63,370 nt of DNA from Carex sylvatica (GCA_964058845.1 CAXKVR010000219.1:1-63370); one strand, 5' to 3'; shown: positions 46,281-57,777, counted from the first letter of the stretch. The notes: generated by a model not told the origin, from the sequence alone. A program made the numbers and translations.

Positions 46281-47299
46281 TCCGGGAACTCTGTCATTGC
46301 CAAGTTTTAGGGTTTTAACAGTTCTAATGCATTAGTTGACAAAATACGCTAACAATATTAAGTAGGATGTGTTAATGCGCTTTCTAATATTAAGTAGGAT
46401 GTGTTAATTATGTACTGAACTTACAATTAAGTAGGATGTGAACAACTAAGTAGGATGTGAACAAAAGAAATATCAAATTTAATTTCTGCATTGCCTTGTT
46501 GTGACCATTGTGATGAGGTCTTGTTCTATAATTTGTAAATTCTGCATGTTCTTGTTGACCATGTGAACTACGTAATTTCATGCGTACAAAATGGGTACGC
46601 AAGAAGATACAGTTAAAAGTAAAAAAAGAAATGCCAGTATTTCTATCGGCCCCCCTATGGAAATATTGATTGCCCTCTTCAAACACGATCCCAATATCTC
46701 AGACTCCATTTTAACATTACTTAGGTTTCATCGACCTATTCCTATCTCTATCTCTCTCTCTCACGAAAACAATCTTACAGACCCGCTCTCTCTCTCTCTA
46801 ATATCTCTCCCTCTACCCCTCTCTAATCCCTCATATCTCTCTCCACACTATTTCTCTGTTTCCAGCTGCTCCCAACGGCCCTTAATAGGTACAGATTTTT
46901 GGGCTCCATTTTTCCCCGTAGAATCTAAACATTTAAGATGAAATTAATTAATGGTGGTTTAATTTGTACCTGCACTTGCTCATGACTATATGTACATTAG
47001 CATCTCTCTCACTTTTTAAGTATTTGGTCCTACACCTTAGCATGTGCACCTTAGGTGTTTGATGTAATGTCTAAGAGAACTTGGTAGCCAATAATGGATC
47101 AACAATCGAAATTGAATATTACTAATAGGTGAGAAATGCAAATACAATAATATAGGTCTACCACTTAGTGAATTAATATATATCTAACAATAAAGATGAA
47201 TTAATACATATGTACCACTTGTGTAAATTATTGCTACTTGCATATCATTCTTTTTTTAATATAACTTAACTAATGCCTCGATGGTATAGGTAACTTTAT
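46281..47299. other. Spacer between TnpA-like gene 2 and the tnp2 gene
   Basis: About 46320-46470 repeats TAAGTAGGATGTG four times, like the AGGATGTG phrases in other CACTA 3' tails, and probably forms the 3' end of the preceding gene. A CTCTCT-rich leader at 46735-46870 marks the likely transcription start area of the tnp2 gene. An AG acceptor near 47289 precedes the ATG at 47300. Confidence 0.5.
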
Positions 47300-50200
47300 A
47301 TGGCCACTAACAATCATGAGTGGATGTACAACAACCGAACACGAGTTGCACCCGAATTTGTTAGTGGTGTTCAAGAATTTGCGCGAGTGGCATTATCCAA
47401 ACCCGATGTTGTGACTATCGACGCTAATGGAAGGAAATGTATCCCTTGTCCTTGTCAAAAATGCGCAAACCTTTATCGTCGAGATGTGGAAACAGTTAAG
47501 ATACACCTTTATAAACACGGTTTTTGCGCCCTATATGGGGTTTGGCACAAGCACGGGGAGTCGGTTCTCGAGGAAGCTATCAATCCTCCATCCCCTTCAC
47601 CAACTGATCAAATGGGAGATATGTTAAGGACCGTCGCTGGACCAAGTTTTGATTGGGACGATGACCAACCCACCGGAGTAGCACAAAAATTCTTCGACAT
47701 GCTAGCCGCATCGGAAACACCTCTTTGGGAAGAGAACTTGGCCGGTCCTTTGAAATGCGAAAACCACACCATATTGTCGGCGGTCACGCAAGCCTTAGCG
47801 TTAAAGTCAGAACATCAATTGAGTCAAAAGTGCTATGATGGAATGATGAGCCTCATTAAGACCATGCTTCCTCCTAGTTCAAAAATGCCGGATAATTTCT
47901 ACAAATCTAAGAGATTGATCGAAGGGTTGGGCATGGAGCATAGGAAGATAGATGTATGCCCAAAGTTTTGTATGCTTTATTACAAAAGGAACGAGGAGAA
48001 GACATGTTGCGATGTATGTCAAGAACCGAGATATAAGCCACCGGGATCAAATAAAAATGCAAAACTCGTTCCACAAAAGACACTCCGTTACCTTCCTATC
48101 ACCCAAAGATTTCAAAGGATGTACATGACCGAATCAAATGCGAAAAATATGAGATGGCACAAGGAGGGTAAGCGTGAAAAACCCGGGATTATGGTGCACC
48201 CGGCCGATGGTGAGGCTTGGAAGCATTTCATGGAGAAGTATCCGAGATTCGCAAAAGAGGTGAGAAATGTGGTGTTCGGTATCACAACCGATGGATTCAT
48301 GCCTTTCAACTCTAGTGCAGCTCCGTATTCATGTTGGCCGGTGTTTATCTTTCCATATAACCTACCACCGGAGATGATAATGAAAGAAGACACCATGTTT
48401 CTCGCGCTTGTCATTCCCGGACCAAAGCATCCGGGACGTGACATTGACATTCTTCTTGAACCGTTAATTGAAGAGTTGAATAAATTGTGGTTGGGAGAGA
48501 TGACATGGGATGCATATAGAAAGGAGAATTTCAAGATGCGTGCATCACTTATTTGGACGGTAAGTGATTATCCCGCTTACGAAATGCTAAGTGGGTGGGG
48601 TACACATGGACGATTGGCATGCTATTATTGTCAAGAGAAAACAAAGGCCTTCCGACTGGTGTATGGTGGGAAACCAGTTTGGTTCGATTGTCATAGATGC
48701 ATGTTGCCTCCAGATCACCCATTTCGTCGAGATAAAAAGAATTTCATAAAAGGAAGAACTGAGTCCGATGGGCCACCTCACATTAAAATGGGCGAGGAGA
48801 TTCTCGAGGAAGTGAGCCAACTAAATGAGATCGTATGGGGCAAAACTGCGAACTTAGACCAAATTGAGGGTTATAAGGATACCCATCATTGGCAAAAGAA
48901 GAGTATTTTTTGGAAATTACCATATTGGAAGGACAATCTTTTGCCTCACAATATTGACATTATGCATTTGGAGAAAAATTTTGCGGATAATTTGATTTAC
49001 ACGCTCTCAAGCATAGGTGGCAAAACCAAGGATAATGAAAAATCAAGGAAGGATTTGGCTCTTATTTGTGATCGTCCCAGTCAGCACTTAACCCCGCACC
49101 CTCGAATCCCGGGAAAGATGATAAAAAATAAGGCTCCATATGCACTTACTTTAGTGCAAAAGCGAAAAGTTTTGACATGGTTAAAGGACTTAGTGAGGTT
49201 TCCCGATGGCTATGCATCGAATTGGTCAAGGTGTGTTAACCTCACAACATGTACCCTAATTGGGCTAAAGAGCCATGATATGCATGTCTTCATGGAGCGC
49301 CTACTTCCCGTCGCATTTCGCGACTTCGTTCCCGATGAGGTTTGGGATGTTTTATGTGAGATCTCAAGCTTTTTTAGAGAGATATGTGCCAAGGAGCTCT
49401 TACCATCCCGTATCGATCAATTAGAAAAAGATATTCGTGTTACAATTTGCAAAATGGAAAAAAATTTCCCACCCAGTTTCTTCGATTCAATGGAGCATCT
49501 TGTGGTGCACGTAGCACACGAGGCTAGATTGGGTGGGCCAGTAGGGTCCCGGTGGATGTTTCCATGTGAAAGGTTTGTTATTTTTTTACGATTCTTTTTA
49601 ATTACATAATGAAACACTACTTAACTATCCGCGCTAACTCTTTAAATTTTAGGCGTAACAAAGAACAACGGATGAGAGTGACAAACAAGGCACGTGTGGA
49701 GGGTTCAATTGTCGAGGCTACAATTGTCAAAGAGATATCAACCTTTTGCTCCAAATATTTTGAAGAAAATCATCGAAATGGCCAACATCAAGTTACAAAA
49801 AGTAAATCTTCGCAAGGAGGACTATCGGTATTTTATAATCTTGGCCGTCCGGTTGGAAAGGAAAATCGAGTAGTTCTCAGTGATAGGGACTATAAAGCAG
49901 CACACTACTATGTCCTTCAAAACTGCCCCGAGATCCGTGACAAGTATGAAAGGTACAATTACAATTAATGTTTGTCTTCATGATCTTGCATCTTAGTCAA
50001 AATGGTTAACCTTGCATGCTGTTCAGTTGCTCAAAATCTTATTTGTGTATCTTCTTGAATTTGCAGAGAGTTCGATACATGCTTGCTCAACAGTGGTACA
50101 AGACCTCAGGATTTGGACAAACTTCGTCAACAGAGTTACGGAGATTGGTTACGAGAAAAGGTACTCTCTATTGATGATTGTGATAATTACATCCGAAAGG

Positions 50201-50931
50201 TGGGACTCAAGCCATCTAAAGTTGGTAACTGTTACGAAGTGTACGATATAAATGGGTATAGATTTCACACCGAAAATTATGGAAAAAACAAGGCAACAAA
50301 AAGTAGCGGTGTTTGCATCAAAGGAGAGTGGGATGAAAATGGGGAGCAACACGACTACTATGGAATTCTTGACAATATAGTTGAGCTAAATTATGATGGA
50401 GGCCATAAGGTTGCTCTCTTCAAGTGTATTTGGTTTGACATTACAAATGGGGTAAAAAAGGACAAAAAACATGGAATTGTCGAGGTGAAACACGCTTCTC
50501 GGCTAAAAAGTTTTGAGCCGTATGTATTGGCATGTCAATCAATTCAAGTAGTCTACATTCCCTATGCATCGGACACTGCTCTAAGACGCCAATGGTGGGT
50601 AGCAATGAAAACAAGTCCGAAAGGCAAGTTTCGTGTCGAGGATGTTCTTGATGAAAACATCGAATTTTACCAAGAGGAAATGACGGATAATCCGGTATTG
50701 GAACCAAATGAAGAGGGCTTCAATTGGGACAATGAGGTAATTAGAGAAAATGAGTTCGAACTAGTAGATGATACGATGGAGATTTCACCAATAGTGACGG
50801 ATAACGAGAACCCTATAGAGGAAGGTGATGAAGGTTATGACACGGAGCAAGAGTATGACATGCAAGAAATTGAGGAAGGACTTGGTTATGGACTAAACCT
50901 CGAAGATCAATCCGATGAAGATGGTTATTAA
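47300..50931 (+). CDS. tnp2-type CACTA transposase of element C, intact (1,145 aa)
   Basis: Exons 47300-49572, 49653-49952 and 50067-50931 join with GT..AG borders to 1,146 codons without an internal stop, a normal length for this family. The domain order is complete: transposase-associated N-terminus (WMYNNRTRVAPEFVSGVQEF; CPCQKC at about 49-54), the tnp2 domain (VCPKFCMLYYKR; TTDGFMPF near 330; PGPKHPGRDIDIL near 375; CYYC near 440; HNIDIMHLEKNFADN near 553), DUF4218 (GLKSHDMHVFMERLLP near 657; FPPSFFDSMEHLVVH near 725) and DUF4216 (YDINGYRFHTE near 917 to about 1000). An acidic tail follows. The protein should bind the element ends and make the 3-bp staggered cuts. It lies downstream of TnpA-like gene 2 in the same direction. 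The aspartates in the named motifs are conserved positions; which are catalytic was not determined here. Confidence 0.93.
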
Positions 50932-51867
50932 TTGGTAATTTTTTGTGTAATGTGTTGCATGGCAATTTACCAACCATATAAAGCTTGTATTAATTATAAT
51001 AAAACTCTCTAATTTAAGTTTTCGAATTATTTGTGTATCTCTTTTATTTTGTAATATAACACTCTAATTCTTTTTGCTATGATTTACAAAATATATTCAA
51101 TTTTGAAGGAGAGATCAAATTTCCTTCTAAAATTGAACAATATTAAGTAGGATGTGAACAAATTAATATACTGCTGCAATGTATCTCTTGATGTAATTTA
51201 CAATAATATATTCAATTTGAAGGGAGATATTAGATATATACAGAAAAGTCACTGTCTAGAAATTCAATACTTGTTGCATGAGTAGTCTCATGCAACAAAT
51301 AGTTCTAAAATTCATCAAAACTTGTTGCATGGGTAACCCATGCAACAAATAGTTCTAAAAAATCGTCAAAACTTGTTGCATGGATTATCCATGCAACAAA
51401 TAGTGCGCAAATAATCCTCCAAAGTTGTTGCATGGGTTATCCATGCAACAAATATTGTCTAGATTCTGCCGACTTGTTGCAACGGTAAGCCCATGCAACA
51501 AATAGTTCTCAAATATTTGTTGCATGGGTTACCCATGCAACTGTTTAGGCTAAATTCGGGAGACTTGTTGCATGGGTATGAGATGAGTTGTTGCATGGAC
51601 ATTCATTAGAATATACTTTATATCCTCGCTGGCGGGTCACGGGTCATCAAATATTTGTTGCATGGATAAATAAGAGGCAGTTGCATGGATAACCATCCAA
51701 CTTGTTGCATGGATAACCATCCAACTTGTTGCATGGATATTTGTTGCATGAGACTACCCATGCAACAAGTTTAACTGTGTCAGAACTGCCAATATTTGTT
51801 GCAACGACACTACTTATCCATGCAACAAATGTTTTTATCCATGCAAAAAACCCAGATTCTAGTAATG
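50932..51867. repeat. 3' tail and right subterminal array of element C
   Basis: From 51270 on, hairpins of the form TTGTTGCATGGGTTACCCAT/GCAACAA recur at least seven times up to the terminus. Their length and motif match the left array. The preceding 300 bp is an AT-rich 3' tail with an AAGTAGGATGTGAACAA phrase also seen at 46430. Confidence 0.9.
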
Positions 51868-51924
51868 TTCCGATACTAATATGCATATATATAACCGATT
51901 CTGATTCTATATTTTCCACTAGTG

Positions 51925-52294
51925 TAAGAAGAAGCGGGTGATGGTGTGAGTGGTGGTTGACTTTATGAGGGATAGAAGCACAAGGAAGGTGTAGATCATA
52001 GCTGCAATCTCTGCATCTGAGGCAGAAGGAGCTTCCATGGACCCCACAACCATTGCAGCCATAGTGTCCGTGGGGGTAAGGTGGAGTTAGCTCAAGCTTG
52101 AGGGTGTGGGATGTGTGTGAGGGGTGCTCCATGCTTCGCCCGGTAGTGGCACAGGTAATATGAAGAAAGTAATGGCAATGAATGCAACCATATGACTGAT
52201 CGGCACACGGCATGTTGCACGCATGACATATTGGTTTTGGTTCAGGAGATGCAATGAATTTTAGCGGGTGGAGGTGGCTGATGTGGATCACACG
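51925..52294 (-). pseudogene. Split DC1 gene, piece 2 (first and second DC1 units)
   Basis: On the minus strand from 52294 the frame reads HISHLHPLKFIASPEPKP, unit 1 (ICHACNMPCADQSYGCIHCH), SHTLKLELTPPYPHG and unit 2 (CNGCGVHGSSFCLRC), then HHSHHHPLLL at the break. This matches residues 13-132 of the intact gene at 27229 with about one change in eight residues and no stop. It is bounded by element D at 52295 and element B at 51924; the coding sequence continues at 33616. Confidence 0.93.
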
Positions 52295-52527
52295 CACTAG
52301 TGGAAAAATAGGAATCAGGATCGGCCTATCTGGATCGGTTATATGAAACAACCGATACTAATATCTATCTGGATCGGTTTTTATAAACAACTGATCCTGA
52401 TAGTTGAACTATCAGGATCAGTTTTTCTAAACAACTGATCCTGATACTATCAGGATCGGTTTTTATAAACAACTGATCCTGATAGTTCAACTATCAGGAT
52501 CAGTTGCTTCTAAACAACTGATCCTGA

Positions 52528-53890
52528 TAGTGTTTTCCTTATATTTGTGTGTATAAATTTTGCATAAATAAATTACTTCTTAAAAATTCCAAAATTTTTT
52601 TATAAATAAATTATTATAATGAGAAATGTTAAACAACATTACTCCCAAAAAATTATTTCTAAAAAAATGCTTTTCTTCATAAATTATCTAGTTATTAAAT
52701 GTCAGCTACAAATATTTGTTACATCAAATAAGATTTCAATTAAGAAGCATGAAATTTATTTAGTTTTGATATTTTCAAACCACTAAAAATAATAAAATTA
52801 TTTATCAGAATTTACGATTAAAATAATTTAGAAAAATATGACACATACACATTCTGACTTTCATTTTTTTTAAAGTATACCCACACAAAAATATAACACA
52901 CACAAATATAAGGAAAACACTATCAGGATCAGTTGTTTATAAAGAACTGATCCTGATAGTATCAGGATCGGTTCTTTATAAAGAACTGATCCTGATAGTA
53001 TCAGGATCGGTTCTTTATAAACAACTGATCCAGATACCTATCTGGATCGGTTCTGGAGGTAGGAACCGATCCAGATAGTGTTTTCCTTATATTTGTGTGT
53101 GTTATATTTTGCATAAATAAATTACTTCTTAAAAATTCCAGAAATTTTTTTATAAATAAATTATTATAATGAGAAATGTTAAACAACATTGCTCCCAAAA
53201 AATTATTTCTAAAAAAATGCTTTTCTTCATAAATTATCTAGTTATTAAATGTAAGCTACAAATATTTGTTACATCAAATAAGATTTCAATTAAGAAGCAT
53301 GAAATTTATTTAGTTTTGATATTTTCAAACCACTAAAAATAATAAAATTATTTATCAGAATTTACGATTAAAATAATTAAAAAAAATATGACACATACAC
53401 ATTCTGACTTTCATTTTTTTTAAAAGTATACCCACACAAAAATATAACACACACAAATATAAGGAAAACACTATCAGGATCGGTTCTTTATAAACAACTG
53501 ATCCTGATAGTATCAGGATCGGTTCTTTATAAACAACTGATCCAGATACCTATCTGGATCGGTTCTGGAGGTAGGAACCGATCCAGATAGTGTTTTCCTT
53601 ATATTTGTGTGTGTTATATTTTGCATAAATAAATTACTTCTTAAAAATTCCAGAAATTTTTTTATAAATAAATTATTATAATGAGAAATGTTAAACAACA
53701 TTGCTCCCTAAAAATTATTTCTAAAAAATGCTTTTCTTCATAAATTATCTAGTTAAATGTATGCTACAAATATTTGTTACATCAAATAAGATTTCAAGAA
53801 GAATGAAATTTATTTTGTTTTGATATTTTCAAACCACTAAAAATAAAAATCAAATAAGTTTTAAAAAGTAATTTATATATCAAAATATGA
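52528..53890 (+). repeat. Tandem array of about 0.5-kb units in element D
   Basis: The phrase AGTGTTTTCCTTATATTTGTG starts at about 52528, 53077 and 53588, giving unit lengths of about 549 and 511 bp and a truncated third copy. Each unit holds GAGAAATGTTAAACAACATT and CACACACAAATATAAGGAAA landmarks and one cluster of GGATCGGTT hairpins. Two near-identical 62-65 codon minus-strand frames arise only from this repetition. Confidence 0.9.
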
Positions 53891-53965
53891 TAACTTATTT
53901 TACAAAAAAATATTTAAAAAATAATTTATATATCAAAATATGATAACTTATTCATATAATATCAT

Positions 53966-54381
53966 GAGTATGGCTACCATACATTGCAATGCATACGGAC
54001 CTTTGTGCATTGGACTATAAATTACGAATTCAAAGTCCAAATTACCGATCCAAACCGTTTATCTTGTTCTCCATATTAATATGTGCTTGGAGACCAAATT
54101 TTATATTTTTTGGAATTTGTTTACTATTTATTAAGTCACTTTGAAAATCACTGATCCAACGGTGCCTTTTGATTTTACTGTAACCGTTGGATCAGCGATT
54201 TTCAATGTGGCTTAATAAATAGTAAAAAAATTCCAAAAAATGTAAAATTTGGTCTCCAAGCATATATTAATATGGAGAACAAGATGAACGATTTCGATCG
54301 GTCATTTGGACTTTGAATATGGTGATTTATAGGCCAATGCATAGAGGTGCCTATGCATTGCAATGTATGATAGACTTACTC
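53966..54381. mobile_element. MULE-type MITE, copy 2 (416 bp), inside element D
   Basis: Same length and sequence plan as the copy at 26689-27104. It is flanked by a perfect 9-bp duplication TAATATCAT (53957-53965 and 54382-54390). The uninterrupted target, CATATAATATCATAACATAT, is present in element A (TAATATCAT at 16996-17004), so the insertion is proven by an empty site in the same window. Confidence 0.95.
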
Positions 54382-54390
54382 TAATATCAT

Positions 54391-55740
54391 AACATATAAA
54401 TTATTTATAAATTATATAAGTTATTTGTAAATTATTTATAAAATTATTTAAAAAAATAACATTCTAAATATTTAAAAATTATTTAAAAAATAAAAATAAA
54501 AATAAAAGAAAGCCCAAAACAGTCTCCATCTTTTGTGAAGCAACAACATAAGAAAAATATGAAAACATAAAAAAAAATGAATAAAACTAAGTACTATATA
54601 TCTAATAAGATTCCATCCTCCTCCTCTTCTCCAGACATTGGAGATGGAGGGTTGCCAGCTCCAAAACATAGCAACCTCCTTGAATCGGTCGAACTTATTT
54701 TTATTTTTATTTTTATTTTTAAAATATTTATAAAATGTTGGTACGATAGGCATCAATTCATTAGCCACCTCCTTGAAGTACCTATTTTACTACTTGATTT
54801 TCTAAATTATGAAATTAAATGGATAATGCTAGCCATGTATATCGTTTAGATTATTGAGCATATTTATTGATATAACGAGAGAATCCGTTCAATAGTTGAC
54901 TACAATTTTTTTTTTACAAGTGTCTCCACTGCCATATAATAAGATTTTAGAGTAAGTCAATGGTACTATCAATATTAATACCTATCAATTGATACTCCAA
55001 ATTTAATTTTAAATTTTATTATGTGAATATAAATATTAGAGCATCTTCATCCCAGCAATAAAATAAGAAATTATAAACAACTGTAAAGTACTAATTAAAA
55101 ATTAAGTTAAACTTAATTTGTAAACTCTTATATGGTTCCACATCAACGATCTCTCTCTTCTTCTTTTTCTTTGGCAGCCAATAGGAATAGTTGTTTTTGC
55201 CAGTCTATCAATTAGAAAACATTTACTTTAAAAGAATTTTTGTTTTTTTTACTAATTATCATACATCCCAACAATTAAAATAAAATCTGACACATTAAAT
55301 TAAAAATTAAAAAGAAAACTCTGTTATGGATGCTATTAGAGAAGTAGCTAGTGGTCCATAACATGTAATAATGTTATATATAAAGAAACTGATAAAAGAG
55401 GAGAGAGCACTTTGACAATTAAAAAAAATGTACTTTATATTTTAAATCGAACATAACAAGTATTATTTATATTATCAACATATGATGATATTAACTGAAA
55501 TTTAACGGTTTGAAATAAATAATCATTGATGCATCATAAATAAAATATTTAAATTATATGAAACTTAATTGTTAGATTATTAATGTGTCCAAAAGAGTAT
55601 TATTTCTAAATTTATTTTTGAATTTTAAAATTCTTTATCAAATTGTCAAATTACCCTTCTTAGTGATAAAGTATCTTATACATTTTATCTCGCCTGAGAA
55701 GGGAGGAGGAGGTGGTGGATCAGCTCGACCTTCATTTTGA
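54391..55740. other. AT-rich interior of element D, no gene
   Basis: No transposase-like exon. A stretch near 54600-54700 (SSSPDIGDGGLPAPKHSN frame) is GC-richer and might be a leader or captured fragment, but no family is recognisable. Confidence 0.5.
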
Positions 55741-55742
55741 AA

Positions 55743-55909
55743 AGAAAAAAAAAAAAAAAAACACTATTAGGATCGGTTGTAATGATACAACCGATCCTAA
55801 TAGTGTTTTTTTTTTTTTTTTTAAAGTTGGTTCTGAAGGGAAAAAAAAAAAAAAAAAAAAAAACCTATCTGGATCGGTTATTTATGATACAACCGATCCA
55901 GATAGGTTG

Positions 55910-55941
<32 letters not shown>

Positions 55942-56122
55942 GTTGGTTCCGAAGGGAAAAAAAAAAAAAAAAAAAAAAAAAACCTATCTGGATCGGTTAT
56001 TTATGATACAACCGATCCAGATAGGTTTTTTTTTTTTTTTTTTTTTTTTAAAGTTGGTTCTGAAGGGAAAAAAAAAAAAAAACCTATCTGGATCGGTTGT
56101 ATCATAAATAACCGATTCAGAT

Positions 56123-56166
<44 letters not shown>

Positions 56167-56241
56167 TTGGTTCTGAAGGGAAAAAAAAAAAAAAAAAAAA
56201 ACCTTTCTGGATCGGTTATTTATGATACAACCGATCCAGAT

Positions 56242-56276
<35 letters not shown>

Positions 56277-56400
56277 TTGGTTCTGAAGGGAAAAAAAAAA
56301 AAAAACTATCTGGATCGGTTTTTTATAAACAACCGATCCTGATAGTTGAACTATCAGGATCGGTTGTTATAAACAACCGATCCTGATAACTCACTAGGGT
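55743..56400. repeat. Array of GGATCGGTT hairpins bracketed by poly-A and poly-T
   Basis: Each unit of about 105-120 bp runs: TTGGTTCTGAAGGG, a 15-25 base A run, a 40-base hairpin TATCTGGATCGG..CCGATCCAGATA, a 15-35 base T run, then the next unit. There are at least five units here. A smaller array of the same design lies at 57290-57570. The A and T runs flank the hairpin symmetrically, so they extend its stem. Confidence 0.92.
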
Positions 56401-57289
56401 TCTTATTTTCATTCCGCGCCTCTCATTTTCAACTTAGCGAAAATTAAACCTGCCTCTCAACTCCTCCGTCTCTCTCTCTGTCTCATTCCCTCCCTCTTCT
56501 AGGGTTCTTATTTTCATTTTGCATCTCTCATTTTCAACTTTGCAAAAATCAAACCCACCTCTTAACTCGTTCGTCTCTCTCTCTCTATCTCCGGCGTCTC
56601 TCAACTTAGCAATCTTTGTCTCTCTCTGTCTCGATCTAGTCAAAAAAAGCTGAAGAAGATGAAAACTGATAAGGATGTGCCATCCATTTATTCCAAGTTC
56701 ATGAAATGAGATGAAGGATGATGTCCCGCCTTATGCCCTTAAATTATACTTAAGGTACATACTATTTATTTCCTCAAATCTCTTATGCACATTTGAGCAT
56801 ATTTTGTATTTTTAATTTACACTAAATTGCAGTATTAAAGTTTATGGTTTCAATTTTTTTTTTTTTTTCATTTGAGCAAGGTCTTTTGAGATTATTCAAT
56901 CGGCGGTGAAGAGGTACACTTTGAGGTATGCTAGCTAGGTTTTTCTTGTCTTTCAATTTAAATAATACATGCATCGAAGATGCACAAACAAGCAATTAAT
57001 GATATAAATATTTGTTCAGATTTTGAAGCTTGCACTGGAGGAGACGATAAAAGAGGGAGTGCCATACATGTGGCTAAATTTTATTTTGCTATTGCACCAA
57101 ATTTCTTCAACTATTGTACTTTTTTTTGTGTTTCATGAATTTTATTTTGTATTCTTAATTGATTTTGAGCTCCAATAAATCAATGGTAAATAAAAAAAAA
57201 AATTATGTTGGTCAGCAAATATATATGGAAGCTGGCCAAATAAAAAAAATATTTTTTTTAGATCCAATATAACATCAGGATCGGTTGTT
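56401..57289. other. Leader and 3' tail remnants in element D
   Basis: About 56398-56640 is a pyrimidine-rich leader whose GGTTCTTATTTTCATTTTGCA phrase occurs twice here and once in element B (34070). About 57195-57280 is the GGTCAGCAAATATATATGGA tail shared with A and B. The transposase genes that should lie between are deleted. Confidence 0.6.
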
Positions 57290-57499
57290 TTGAAACAACC
57301 GATCCAGATAGTTTTTTTTTTTTTTTTTTCCTTCAGAACCAACTTTAAAAAAAAAAAAAAAAAAAAAAAAATTATCTGGATCGGTTGTATCATAAATAAC
57401 CGATCCAGATAGTTTTTTTTTTTTTTTTTTTTAAAGTTAGTTCTGAAGGAAAAAAAAAAACTATCTGGATCGGTTATTTATGATACAACCGATCCAGAT

Positions 57500-57537
<38 letters not shown>

Positions 57538-57570
57538 TGGTTCTGAAGGAAAAAAAAAAAAAACTATCTG
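57290..57570. repeat. Second A/T-bracketed hairpin array of element D
   Basis: Three units of the design described at 55743-56400, directly before the right subterminal region. Confidence 0.9.
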
Positions 57571-57777
57571 GATCGGTTTCCTATTATACAACTGATCCAG
57601 ATAACGGACTATCTGGATCGGTTCCATTTAAAACCGATCCAAATAGGTGATTATCTAGATCGGTTATTTAACCGATCCAGATTATTGTAGTATCTGTATC
57701 GCTTTTATCAGGATCGGTTGTATTCCGATACTAATACGCATTTATAACCGATCCTGATTCCATATTTTCCACTTGTG

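Larger units (their letters stand above)
35239..51867 (+). mobile_element. CACTA element C (16,629 bp), nested in B, structurally complete
   Basis: The left end is CACTACTAGAATTCTGG at 35239. The right end, inverted from 51867, is CATTACTAGAATCTGGG. Both continue into TTTTTTGCATGGATAAAA, so the inverted repeats match but the right terminus has one altered base. The target duplication is perfect: TTC at 35236-35238 and TTC at 51868-51870. Removing C and one TTC gives GATTGTATTCCGATACTAAT, the uninterrupted terminal sequence seen in A (about 22204) and D (about 57716). Subterminal palindromes TTGTTGCATGGGTTACCCA/TGCAACAA fill 35270-35760 and 51270-51867. Three genes with open frames are inside (36149-39904 -, 43707-46280 +, 47300-50931 +). 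Confidence 0.95.
33617..51924 (+). mobile_element. CACTA element B (outer), split by nested element C
   Basis: The left end is CACTAGTGGAAAAACTGGAA at 33617. The right end, inverted from 51924, is CACTAGTGGAAAATATAGAA. Flanks are TTA (33614-33616) and TAA (51925-51927), a 3-bp target duplication with one change, in the DC1 gene. B's own DNA is only 33617-35238 plus 51868-51924 (about 1.7 kb); the rest is element C. It keeps GGATCGGTT-type hairpins (33640-34050, 34830-35230), a pyrimidine-rich leader (34060-34200) and the 3' tail shared with A and D (34640-34840). There is no coding capacity, so it is a deletion derivative that would depend on a partner. Confidence 0.92.
52295..57777 (+). mobile_element. 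CACTA element D (5,483 bp), non-autonomous
   Basis: The left end is CACTAGTGGAAAAATAGGAA. The right end, inverted from 57777, is CACAAGTGGAAAATATGGAA, with one altered base in the terminal pentamer. Flanks are ACG (52292-52294) and ACG (57778-57780), a perfect 3-bp target duplication in codons near the start of the broken DC1 gene. It belongs to the same family as A and B by its GGATCGGTT hairpins. The interior has a tandem array of about 0.5-kb units, a MULE-type MITE, and a leader plus 3' tail without any transposase exon. Bases around 52860-52920 and 53890-54480 match element A at 16810-17045, so D probably arose from an A-like parent by deletion and amplification. Confidence 0.93.

Noticed and set aside
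51647..52351. A single 234-codon minus-strand ORF joining DC1 domains to a novel tail
   Set aside because: The tail from 51924 downward is the terminal repeat region of CACTA elements B and C; the fusion is an insertion product, not a new protein.
53001..53701. Two near-identical minus-strand ORFs of 62-65 codons
   Set aside because: They are copies of the same non-coding tandem unit of element D; the apparent conservation reflects recent duplication.
55712..56107. 131-codon plus-strand frame rich in Lys and Phe
   Set aside because: It is only translated poly-A/poly-T and hairpin repeats of element D, with no coding character.
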